A stretch of DNA of 64,000 nt from Acidisarcina polymorpha (GTDB lineage Bacteria > Acidobacteriota > Terriglobia > Terriglobales > Acidobacteriaceae): contig NZ_CP030840.1 in assembly GCF_003330725.1 (NCBI RefSeq), forward strand, positions 1,116,001 to 1,180,000. Direction: 5' to 3'. Position numbers and translations under genes: made by a program. Below the pieces are notes generated by a model. The model saw only the letters and a list, made by a program, of their open reading frames with translations. It made no database searches and was not told the DNA's origin. Shown here piece after piece: positions 52,860-60,574 of the stretch (position 1 is the stretch's first letter; the number at the start of each line of letters is the position of its first letter).

Positions 52860-53699
52860 TTAGAGGATCACCCTGCGTAGAAATCCTTTTATGCCGAGCG
52901 CCCAGAGCAGTGCTAGAGAGATCAACAAAGCAAGCACGATCAAAGGAGCCGGCATGTGAGGTACGGAAGGCGTCAGCGCCGCTCTCAGTCCTTCACTCAT
53001 ATACACGATCGGATTTACCAAGACGAGAATTTGCAGCCAGCGCACATGGTTCAGAAAAGCCCAAGGGTAGTAGACGCAGCCGAGGAAAGTAATCGGAATG
53101 ACGACGATCGAGAAGATCAGTCCGATCTGCTGCGGTTTGACATTGGAGCCGATCGCCAACCCTAAAGCGCCGGAGGTCAGACTGGCCAGCAATAACACTA
53201 CGATCAGCAGCAGCCAATTGGAGACATGAACATGGACCGGCGTCGAGGGCACGAGGTACGCCAATGGAATAATCAGGAGCGCAGCGATGATGCTTTGGAG
53301 CGCGCTGAAGCAGACTTTTTCAATAGCGACGGCCGCTACCGGCAACGGGCACATGACCCGGTCATCAATCTCCCGGGTCACTCCGAACTCCGAAGCCAGG
53401 GGGAGCGCAACCCCGGCGATGCCGCTGAACATGATGGCAACCGCCATCAAGCCCGGCAGCAGGATGGTCGCGAAGTTCGGTCCAGCGCCAGTCGCCATGG
53501 GATTGCTGGTATTCATGTGCGGAAAGACATAGGTGAATACGAAGAGAAACAGCAAGGGCTGCATGCCGACGCGGAGGATGAACGGAGCGAGTTCACGGCT
53601 CAACACCCGAAGATCGCGCAGAAATAATCCGGAGAATGCTTCGATGAAGATCCCTCTGCCACCCTTGGTTAAGATCGCAGTCTGAGTTGCGCTACTCAC
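52860..53699 (-). CDS. ABC-2 type transporter permease
   Basis: A 279-residue membrane protein with about six hydrophobic segments (LLFLFVFTYVFPHM, ILLPGLMAVAIMFSGIAGVA, VCFSALQSIIAALLIIPLAY, WLLLIVVLLLASLTSGALGL). It resembles the DrrB/NodJ ABC-2 permeases that export lipids, antibiotics or polysaccharide. The GTG start overlaps the end of the ATP-binding gene by 8 bases, so the two form a translationally coupled exporter. The substrate is unknown. Confidence 0.9.
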   Translation of the reverse strand: MSSATQTAILTKGGRGIFIEAFSGLFLRDLRVLSRELAPFILRVGMQPLLFLFVFTYVFPHMNTSNPMATGAGPNFATILLPGLMAVAIMFSGIAGVALPLASEFGVTREIDDRVMCPLPVAAVAIEKVCFSALQSIIAALLIIPLAYLVPSTPVHVHVSNWLLLIVVLLLASLTSGALGLAIGSNVKPQQIGLIFSIVVIPITFLGCVYYPWAFLNHVRWLQILVLVNPIVYMSEGLRAALTPSVPHMPAPLIVLALLISLALLWALGIKGFLRRVIL

Positions 53700-54657
53700 G
53701 AAGGTCCCTTCCTGTCAGCCCGATGAATACTGTTTCGAGGCTAGGCTCGCTGATCGAAATGTCCCGCACCCCGAAGGCCTGAGCCGACTGCACCACTTCG
53801 GCCAAAACGCCGTCGGTGGTTTTCGCAAAAACACGAATGCCTTCCGGGGTTATCTCTGCGCTTTGCACATTGGGAAGCTGCTGGAACTGCTGCACCAGCA
53901 GCGACAAACCCTCGTGGCGGCGTAGTTTCAGCTCGAAACGCGTCTGCGCGCCGAGCCTGGTTTTCAGCTGCTCTGGAGTATCCAGGGCGAGAATCTTGCC
54001 GTGATCGACGATCGCTACCCGGTCACATAGTTCATCGGCTTCTTCCATGTAGTGGGTCGTTAACACCACCGTGATTCCCTGCCCGCGGAGAGCCTCGACC
54101 GCCTCCCACATGGCGATGCGGCTCTGCGGGTCGAGGCCGGCGCTGGGTTCGTCGAGAAACAGCACGGCGGGTCGATGCGCAATCGCCCGGGCAATCTGTA
54201 CCCGCTGCTGCAAACCTCCCGAAAGCTGATTGGGAAAGCTTTTGCCGCGCTCCTGCAGCAGAAACTGCTGCAGGAGTTCGTCGGCGCGCGCCTTGGCATC
54301 GCTACTGCTAAATCCGAAATAGCGGCAATGGAAGTAGAGGTTTTCAAAGACGCTCAACGCCCGGTCAAGGGTGTTGTATTGCGGCACGACGCCGATGTTG
54401 CGCCGCGCCAGCGCCGGCTGATCGACAACATCCGTGCCAGCAATCCGGACTACCCCGGACGTGGGGCGGGCCCGCGTCGTACAGATGCTGATGGTGGTTG
54501 TCTTTCCTGCGCCGTTCGGGCCCAGCAAACCGAAGATCTCACCCCGGTTGACCAAAAGATCGATGCCGTTGACCGCGACTACACGCTGCTTATCTTCATA
54601 AACCTTGGTCAGACCGGAGATCTCAACGATCACTGGGGCATCCTTCAGGCGAGGCAA
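53692..54657 (-). CDS. ABC transporter ATP-binding protein (DrrA/NodI-like)
   Basis: A 321-residue ATPase. Walker A is LLGPNGAGKTT, the signature LSGGLQQRVQIARA, Walker B VLFLDEPSAGLD and the switch His TTHYMEEADEL. A C-terminal extension of about 90 residues is typical of DrrA-type exporters. The start is uncertain: the first frame start is a TTG at 54657, but a GTG at 54633 has a better AAGGAT site. It is encoded just upstream of, and overlapping, its permease. Confidence 0.93.
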   Translation of the reverse strand: MPRLKDAPVIVEISGLTKVYEDKQRVVAVNGIDLLVNRGEIFGLLGPNGAGKTTTISICTTRARPTSGVVRIAGTDVVDQPALARRNIGVVPQYNTLDRALSVFENLYFHCRYFGFSSSDAKARADELLQQFLLQERGKSFPNQLSGGLQQRVQIARAIAHRPAVLFLDEPSAGLDPQSRIAMWEAVEALRGQGITVVLTTHYMEEADELCDRVAIVDHGKILALDTPEQLKTRLGAQTRFELKLRRHEGLSLLVQQFQQLPNVQSAEITPEGIRVFAKTTDGVLAEVVQSAQAFGVRDISISEPSLETVFIGLTGRDLRE

Positions 54658-54773
54658 AGAGAACTTCTACAGGTTGGATTATACGGGGCAGCGGGAGCTA
54701 CCCTCTCATGGCATCGAAAGCCGCTCCCACTGCCTCGCTCGCGGAAAATATATCGAAGATCGATCTGAATGCC

Positions 54774-55787
54774 TTAGCTGCCTACCTTGATGACGATCTT
54801 TCCCACATGAGAAGCATGTTCGATGGCGTGGAATGCGGAGCGGGCGTCCTCGAATTCGAAGACGGAGTCAACGACCGGCTTAAGCCCGTTTTGCTCGATA
54901 GCGCGGTTCATGGCCAGGAAGTGCGCCTTCGAACCTACGTAAATCCCGTGCACCTGGACCTGTTTGTGCAGGATGGGAGCGATCTGCAGAGGCTCCGACG
55001 ATTGCGAGAGAACACCGATTTGCGCAACCATCCCTCCGATCCTCAATGCCTTCAGCGATTGCGCGAAGGTACCCGACCCGCCCACTTCAACAACTAAGTC
55101 GGCACCTTCCCCGTTGGTCTGCCGTCGAATCCAGTCGGCCCAGTCAGCCTGGGTTTTGTAGTTCACCCCGGCATCCAGGCCGAGCATCTTCGCGCGTACA
55201 AGTTTTTCATCGCTGCTTGACGTTCCTAACACCCTCGCTCCGAGCAGCTTGGCGAATTGCAAGGCAAAGATGGAGACGCCGCCGGTTCCCTGAATGACAA
55301 CGGTATCGCCTGGCTTGATGCTACCTTTGGTGACCACCGCGTTCCATGCCGTGACGCCGGCGCACGGCAGAGTCGCTGCTTCCTCATAAGAGAGCTGTGG
55401 CGGAATTCCCACAACTCCGCTGGCATCGAGCAACACGAACTCTGCCAGCATTCCATCCACGTCGCCGCCCAGGGCTGCGAGCTGCTTTGCCGCCGAAGGC
55501 GGCCCGTCCAGCCACCGCTGCATGAAAATCCCGGCCACCCGATCGCCAGGTTTCACGTCGGAGACGGCTTCGCCGACCTCGACTATCTCGCCACTGCCGT
55601 CCGAACACGGAATGCGAGGCATTGCCAGTCGAGGGTCATACAGACCGGTGACCATCCTGAGGTCCCGGTAGTTCAGTGAGACTGCTTTGACCCGGACCAC
55701 GACTTGGCCCGGTCCTGCCTTGGGGATCGGCGAGTCAAACACCTCGAGGTTGTCGATCCCAAAAGAGGAAATTCTCCAGCTCTTCAA
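54774..55787 (-). CDS. NAD(P)-dependent quinone oxidoreductase-type alcohol dehydrogenase
   Basis: A 337-residue MDR-superfamily enzyme. The GroES-like N-terminus has LNYRDL where zinc enzymes have a Cys ligand, and the structural-zinc cysteine cluster is missing. It is therefore a zinc-independent quinone or enoyl reductase. The Rossmann motif is VVIQGTGGVSIFALQFAKLLGA. The start is TTG with AGGAG 6 bases upstream. Substrate unknown. It follows the ABC genes in the reverse order of transcription and is separated by about 115 bp, so not obviously in their operon. Confidence 0.9.
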   Translation of the reverse strand: MKSWRISSFGIDNLEVFDSPIPKAGPGQVVVRVKAVSLNYRDLRMVTGLYDPRLAMPRIPCSDGSGEIVEVGEAVSDVKPGDRVAGIFMQRWLDGPPSAAKQLAALGGDVDGMLAEFVLLDASGVVGIPPQLSYEEAATLPCAGVTAWNAVVTKGSIKPGDTVVIQGTGGVSIFALQFAKLLGARVLGTSSSDEKLVRAKMLGLDAGVNYKTQADWADWIRRQTNGEGADLVVEVGGSGTFAQSLKALRIGGMVAQIGVLSQSSEPLQIAPILHKQVQVHGIYVGSKAHFLAMNRAIEQNGLKPVVDSVFEFEDARSAFHAIEHASHVGKIVIKVGS

Positions 55788-55883
55788 TATGCACTCCTAT
55801 AGACAAACTGCTTACTTTACCTCAACACTGAGAACGTTGTCCAAAACTCGCCGCCCAAGCCTGTTCCGCAGTACGATAAAGGT

Positions 55884-56123
55884 ATGGCTAGAGGTTGGGA
55901 GAGCAAATCCGTGGAGGAGCAAATGTCGGTTCACGACGAACACCCCGCTTCGCAGACCGCGAAGAATAAGGCGATCGGCGATTTGGCAAAAAAGCGCGAC
56001 CTTCAGGCGTTAGAGTTGCAACGGGAACGGATTCTTTCAGAACGAACATCGAGTCCCCACCGTCGCGCAGCCCTGCAAGCCGCCCTCAGCGATATCGAAG
56101 CAAGGTTGACTTCTTTCAATTAA
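55884..56123 (+). CDS. Small conserved-looking protein of unknown function
   Basis: A 79-residue, mostly helical, charged protein (MARGWESKSVEEQM, LAKKRDLQALELQRERIL, RRAALQAALSDIEARLTSF). It resembles small proteins found in acidobacterial genomes beginning MARGWESK. No domain is recognised. It is encoded divergently from the dehydrogenase gene and stands alone. Confidence 0.65.
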   Translation: MARGWESKSVEEQMSVHDEHPASQTAKNKAIGDLAKKRDLQALELQRERILSERTSSPHRRAALQAALSDIEARLTSFN

Positions 56124-56153
56124 ACGGAACGAACTGGTGGGCATTGACCTTGC

Positions 56154-56945
56154 CTATCCGGTCTTTCGGTTGAAGAGTAAGGAGTTTGCTTGATCGACTG
56201 GCGTGAGCAGAATTCGCGCTATGTTGACATGGGCCGGACGAGTGACCGCCCATAGGATGGCGTCTGCAATGTCTTCAGGCTTGAGGGGAGTCACGCCCTC
56301 GTAGACCTGGGCGGCGCGCTTCGTGTCTCCGCGAAAACGAACCTCGCTGAAGGGCGTCTCGACCATGCCCGGATCGACGCTGGTCACGCGCAATGGAGTG
56401 CCGAGCACGTCCTGCCGCAAGCCATCATTGATGGCTCGCTCTGCGGCTTTTGTCGCACAATAAACCGCGCCTTTGGGATAGGTCATCTCGCCAGCCGTCG
56501 AGCCGAGATTGACGACGTGGCCGGTACCCCGTTCGATCATGCCAGGTACAACCGCGCGCGTCACGTATAGCAGCCCTTTGACGTTGGTGTCGATCATCTC
56601 GTCCCAATCCTCAGGCTTACCCTCCTGGAGCTTGTCGAGCCCGCGGCTCAGGCCGGCGTTGTTGATCAGCACATCGATGGCCTGCCACTCGGATGGAAGT
56701 CCTGCGATGCTCGACTCGACCTTAGGCCCCTCTCGAACATCGAGTTCCAGAAGGTGAACCTCGAGTGCACCCGCGTTGAGCAACTCCGGCTGCAGCGCCT
56801 GCAACCGGTCCATTCGCCGTGCCGCGAGCAGCAGACGCGCCCCTTCGCCGGCGAATGCCCGGGCGCAAGCCGCGCCAATCCCTGAGCTGGCGCCGGTAAT
56901 GAAGACTGTCTTCCCTTGCACCGTAAATTTTCCTTCGCTTGCCAA
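56154..56945 (-). CDS. SDR family oxidoreductase, YdfG-like
   Basis: A 263-residue classical SDR. The cofactor motif is canonical: TGASSGIGAACARAFAGEG. NNAG is followed by the catalytic region NLGSTAGEMTYPKGAVYCATK with Ser, Tyr and Lys, and the C-terminal segment VTPLKPEDIADAILWAVTRP is typical of YdfG-type 3-hydroxy acid dehydrogenases. The start is TTG with GAGGA 9 bases upstream. It follows the hydroxyacid dehydrogenase gene by 12 bp, so both are co-transcribed and may act on related hydroxy acids. Confidence 0.92.
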   Translation of the reverse strand: MASEGKFTVQGKTVFITGASSGIGAACARAFAGEGARLLLAARRMDRLQALQPELLNAGALEVHLLELDVREGPKVESSIAGLPSEWQAIDVLINNAGLSRGLDKLQEGKPEDWDEMIDTNVKGLLYVTRAVVPGMIERGTGHVVNLGSTAGEMTYPKGAVYCATKAAERAINDGLRQDVLGTPLRVTSVDPGMVETPFSEVRFRGDTKRAAQVYEGVTPLKPEDIADAILWAVTRPAHVNIARILLTPVDQANSLLFNRKTG

Positions 56946-56957
56946 TGTTCTACGTCC

Positions 56958-57854
56958 TCATTTTTGGGTTTGCGTATTAGAGTTCTTCGCCAGCTCGTAG
57001 AGCCCCGCCGCCCAATCGCGCTCTTTGAGACCGGCCTCTGCGGCCTTAGCCAGGTTAGCAGCGAAACGATCGGCGAGCGGTGTCTGCACACCGGCGGATT
57101 GGGCGGCATGGCGAAACAGATTCATATCCTTCGCGCCGAGGCCGATCGTCGCGCCAGGCTTGTCCGGCGGATTCAGCATCACCTTGCCGTAAGCCTCGTA
57201 GAGGGGCGACCGGAAGAGTGCGCTGTTCACGCTCTCAAGAAACGTTTCCGGATCGATGCCCTGGGCGCCGGCAAATACTAACGCTTCGCTCAGCGACTCG
57301 ATCATGGCGGTAATCAGGAAATTCCCGCCTATCTTAAGAGCGTGAGCCCGCCATGGCTCCTCGGAGACGATGGTCAGACCCCTGCTGATGCTTTCGAGGA
57401 GCGGCCGGACGCGTGCTACCGATTCTTCCCTCCCAGCGACGACGATCCAGAGCTTGCCCTCGGCGGCGACGTTCGGACGACCGAAGACCGGCGCTGCGAC
57501 GAACTCACTCTGGCTGCGGTTATGCTCCGCAGCCAGGCGTTGCGAAAGCTTCACGCTGATCGTGCTCAGCGAAACATGGATTGCTCCAGTTCGCATTGCG
57601 GAGAGGAATCCGGGAGATGCGTCCCCGCCGAAGACGACCGACTCCATAGATTGATCGTCGTTCAACATCGTAAAGACTACGTCCGCTTCCTTTACCGCTC
57701 CCTCTAGACTTTCCGCGAGTGTGGCCCCCTCCGCGATCAACTCAGCGGTCCTCCCGGGCGTCCGGTTCCATATGACCAGATCGGGGTTAGAACGCAGCAA
57801 GAGCTTCGCGATGGGCAGTCCCATCTTGCCTAAGCCTAGAAAAGCAATTCTCAT
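56958..57854 (-). CDS. 3-hydroxyisobutyrate dehydrogenase family protein
   Basis: A 298-residue beta-hydroxyacid dehydrogenase. The N-terminal Rossmann motif is FLGLGKMGLPIAKLLL, DVVFTMLNDD is the second family segment, and substrate-binding APVFGRPN follows. The catalytic-lysine region reads LKIGGNFLI, with the Lys present and the usual second Asn of KxxNN kept as Asn. It is closer to the GLYR1/glyoxylate-succinic semialdehyde reductase branch than to true HIBADH. First gene of a two-gene operon with the YdfG-like SDR. Confidence 0.9.
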   Translation of the reverse strand: MRIAFLGLGKMGLPIAKLLLRSNPDLVIWNRTPGRTAELIAEGATLAESLEGAVKEADVVFTMLNDDQSMESVVFGGDASPGFLSAMRTGAIHVSLSTISVKLSQRLAAEHNRSQSEFVAAPVFGRPNVAAEGKLWIVVAGREESVARVRPLLESISRGLTIVSEEPWRAHALKIGGNFLITAMIESLSEALVFAGAQGIDPETFLESVNSALFRSPLYEAYGKVMLNPPDKPGATIGLGAKDMNLFRHAAQSAGVQTPLADRFAANLAKAAEAGLKERDWAAGLYELAKNSNTQTQK

Positions 57855-57975
57855 TTCCTACTCTCAATTGGATACAGCAGTTCTACTGCGAAGACGTGGA
57901 ATAAAGCATGAAGAGCCAAAACATCCACGAGAATAATCATCAGGAGCCGAAGATCTGAGAAGCCTTTACTCAGAA

Positions 57976-58004
57976 GTCTGGGAAGGCTGAAGACCTCCCC
58001 AGAC
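57976..58004 (-). terminator. Hairpin downstream of the OmpA-like gene
   Basis: GTCTGGG and CCCAGAC pair, extended by GAGG/CCTT around a short loop. It lies 27 bases past the OmpA-like stop codon. There is no strong U-tract. Confidence 0.55.
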
Positions 58005-58031
58005 AATGAGCCAGGAGATACTACGCGGAGT

Positions 58032-59645
58032 TTATTGGTTGGGAGGGTTCGAGACCCCGGTACTTTGCGCTGGCTGGGGGGCAGGGGTCGCTTGCGGCTG
58101 CGCCTGGGCGCTTGGCGCAGACTCCTGAACCCCGATCGAATTCCCGGAAACCACAAGCTGAACTCGACGGTTTTCGGCGCGGCCCTGGTTGGTGGAGTTG
58201 TCGGCCACCGGATCGCTCTTGCCATAACCCGTCGAGCTGATGTTGTTCGAGCTCACTCCTTGGGAGGTCAGATAATCGCGGACGGCATCGGCGCGCTGTT
58301 GCGAGAGCTTCTGGTTGTAATCGTCGGACCCGACGTTGTCCGTGTACCCTTCCACCTGAAGCTGCAGGTTAGGGTAAGCCAGTAGAATGCCCGAGACCTT
58401 CGCCAGCTTCTCCCGCGCCTCGGGTTGGAGGTTGTACTGATTGAACCCGAAGAGAACGTCCGACATGTTGACAATCAGACCGCGGGCGGTCTCGCGAGTC
58501 TGCAAGACCTGATTGAGCTGGTCCTTCAACCGCTCTCGCATTTGTTCGGTCTGTTGGCTGGCTTGCTGTGCGCTTTGCTCGGCCTGACGCTGGGCCGCCT
58601 GGGCTTGAGCAGCCTGGGCCTGGGCGCGGGCCGCGTCAGCATCCGCCTGCGCTCGCCTTAGAGCCTGCTGATCGGCTGCCTGTTGAGCGGCAAACGCTGC
58701 CTGCTGGGCGGCTTCCTTCGCCTCCTGGGCCTGCTGCTTGTCCTCTTCCTGTTTCTTGCGAATGGTGATGATGCGCGCATCCTCGGCGCCCTGCACCGCC
58801 TCGCGGGCATAGGTGATCTGCTCCTTGCGCGCACTCTTCTTGGAAATGTCTTGAGCGTTGGTCAGATCCTGCTGGGCCTTCTGAAAGGCTTCAGGAGCGT
58901 ATTTGTCAGCGCCGTTTGCCTGGGCTATCTGGACTGCGTTGATTGCTTCGTAGAGTTCTAGAGGGGATTTGTCATCCCGGGTGATCGGATGAAGCACGGC
59001 ATGCTGCCCCGCGGTTTGCACATAGGCGCCGCGTGGAAGCAAGGTCGCATGCGCATTCACTTGTTCGATAATCCCTTGAGTCCGGTCGGGCAGAACAAAA
59101 TTCTGCATAACGACCAGGTCACTCGGCATCGTGACCGCAAAATAAGGTTCCGCGGTGATGATGAGGCCGTAGGCCTGCAGATCGGTAGTCACGGTTATCT
59201 GGGTCTTGCTTCCTTGCGGCAACACCTCACCGAGATTGATGGGACGGCCATCGGGCGTGATTGCCCATAACACATAGGTCAGATACTCCTGGCCAAAACT
59301 GTTCGCCGGCACCAGTCCCTCGAGTTTTGCGTCGATGGTCATGCGTCCGCGCTCGCTCTTGACGCTAGCTTCGCCTTTTCCTTGTGAAAGAAGACTGGTT
59401 CCCTGGAAGCCGATCCTGGTCGAACCGCTGCGGTGAAAGTAGTTGATGGCGGGAATGTCGCGGCCAACCACTTCAACTCGATAGACAGGAACTCCGTCGC
59501 GCATCTGCGCTTGGGGCTGCTGCGTAGCCGAAGGCTGCTGGGCGGTTGGATTCATCTCCTGCGCGCGAGCCGAGCCAAGGACACTCACAGTGAAAAGAAA
59601 GGCAGTTGTTGCTGAACTTATTCTCATGCTAGATCGCTTTCCCAT
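58032..59645 (-). CDS. OmpA-family protein with long Ala/Gln-rich coiled coil
   Basis: A 537-residue protein with signal peptide (FLFTVSVLGSARAQ). The N-terminal 200 residues form a domain of unknown type (VYRVEVVGRDIPAIN, FVLPDRTQGIIEQV). Residues about 245-390 are a long Ala/Gln helix (QEAKEAAQQAAFAAQQAADQ, QAQAAQAQAAQRQAEQ). A C-terminal OmpA/MotB peptidoglycan-binding domain is at about 395-505 (LQVEGYTDNVGSDDYNQKLS and GRAENRRVQL). The tail is Pro/Gln-rich. This fits an anchor between outer membrane or periplasm and the wall. AAGGAG lies 9 bases before the ATG at 59645; another ATG follows at 59627. Monocistronic. Confidence 0.88.
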   Translation of the reverse strand: MGKRSSMRISSATTAFLFTVSVLGSARAQEMNPTAQQPSATQQPQAQMRDGVPVYRVEVVGRDIPAINYFHRSGSTRIGFQGTSLLSQGKGEASVKSERGRMTIDAKLEGLVPANSFGQEYLTYVLWAITPDGRPINLGEVLPQGSKTQITVTTDLQAYGLIITAEPYFAVTMPSDLVVMQNFVLPDRTQGIIEQVNAHATLLPRGAYVQTAGQHAVLHPITRDDKSPLELYEAINAVQIAQANGADKYAPEAFQKAQQDLTNAQDISKKSARKEQITYAREAVQGAEDARIITIRKKQEEDKQQAQEAKEAAQQAAFAAQQAADQQALRRAQADADAARAQAQAAQAQAAQRQAEQSAQQASQQTEQMRERLKDQLNQVLQTRETARGLIVNMSDVLFGFNQYNLQPEAREKLAKVSGILLAYPNLQLQVEGYTDNVGSDDYNQKLSQQRADAVRDYLTSQGVSSNNISSTGYGKSDPVADNSTNQGRAENRRVQLVVSGNSIGVQESAPSAQAQPQATPAPQPAQSTGVSNPPNQ

Positions 59646-59780
59646 GCTAGAACGCTCCTTACAGCAGCAAACCGTACGCCGATGCGCACACCGAATTCAG
59701 CCGCTACAGCTTGTTAGGATGCGCCAACTGGAAGCTGGGGCTCAAGGAAGGCGGTAATTTGTCGGTATGTCCTTTTAGGA

Positions 59781-60440
59781 TCAGGGGCTTACAAGATGAT
59801 TCGCGAGCGCGAACAAGGCCAATTCAAGACGCGTGGAGACCCCAACTTTGTCGAAGATATTGGAGAGATGGCGCTTCACCGTTTCTTCACTGAGACCGAA
59901 TTGCGTGGCGACGTCGCGATTGGTGCATCCATCGACGATGCAACGGAGAACTTCGACTTCGCGGCGGGTAAGTCCGTACGACTTCTGTTCCGGAGAGGCT
60001 TGTTCATGCACCAGCTGATGCAGTGAATTTACTAACCCCTCGACACGTTCTTGTCCAAGCCAGTACCCCCCGTCTGAGACACAGCGGATCGCAGGCTCCA
60101 GGCTCTCGTCAAGCCCTTCGTGTAGAACGATACCTCTCGCTCCAATCTGCAGCGCCTCGATGATGTGCTGGGCTCGAATGGTCCGGTTGAGCAACAGGAT
60201 CTTGATCTTCGGCCAGCCGCTCATAATCGCGCGCATGGCTTCCAGGCCGGGAAGTCGCGGCATCGTGAGGTCGAGCAGCACGATATCAGGCAACAGATCG
60301 AGGGTCTCTGTAATTGCCTCGTCGCCATCCTCGACCTCGCCGACAACCTTGATACGCTCATCCGCTCCCAGAAGATTGCGGACACCAATCCGAACCAAAG
60401 GATGGCTGTCGGCAATCAATATGCTCACTTCATCCGACAT
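59781..60440 (-). CDS. LuxR/NarL-type response regulator with atypical receiver
   Basis: A 219-residue protein from the ATG at 60440; the frame runs 13 codons further. It has an N-terminal receiver domain with Asp at 57 (LLDLTMP) and acidic pocket Asp11. The conserved Thr/Ser (position 85) is Asn and the conserved Lys (position 107) is His, so phosphorylation or signalling is likely altered. The C-terminal LuxR helix-turn-helix is normal (LTRREVEVLRCIVDGCTN, LSEETVKRHLSNIFDKVGV). No histidine kinase is adjacent. It diverges from the DUF2339 gene, with 134 bp between starts. Confidence 0.88.
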   Translation of the reverse strand: MSDEVSILIADSHPLVRIGVRNLLGADERIKVVGEVEDGDEAITETLDLLPDIVLLDLTMPRLPGLEAMRAIMSGWPKIKILLLNRTIRAQHIIEALQIGARGIVLHEGLDESLEPAIRCVSDGGYWLGQERVEGLVNSLHQLVHEQASPEQKSYGLTRREVEVLRCIVDGCTNRDVATQFGLSEETVKRHLSNIFDKVGVSTRLELALFALANHLVSP

Positions 60441-60574
60441 CGAGCTATCCCCATTTCCAACAACCCCGTATTGTGCCACACATTCAAAAGATGGGCAGCC
60501 CCCGATCCAGCTATCAGCCGTCCAAGGCTTTGTCCGTGCTTTTCTTCACCCTCTACAGACTGTACATTTCTCCA

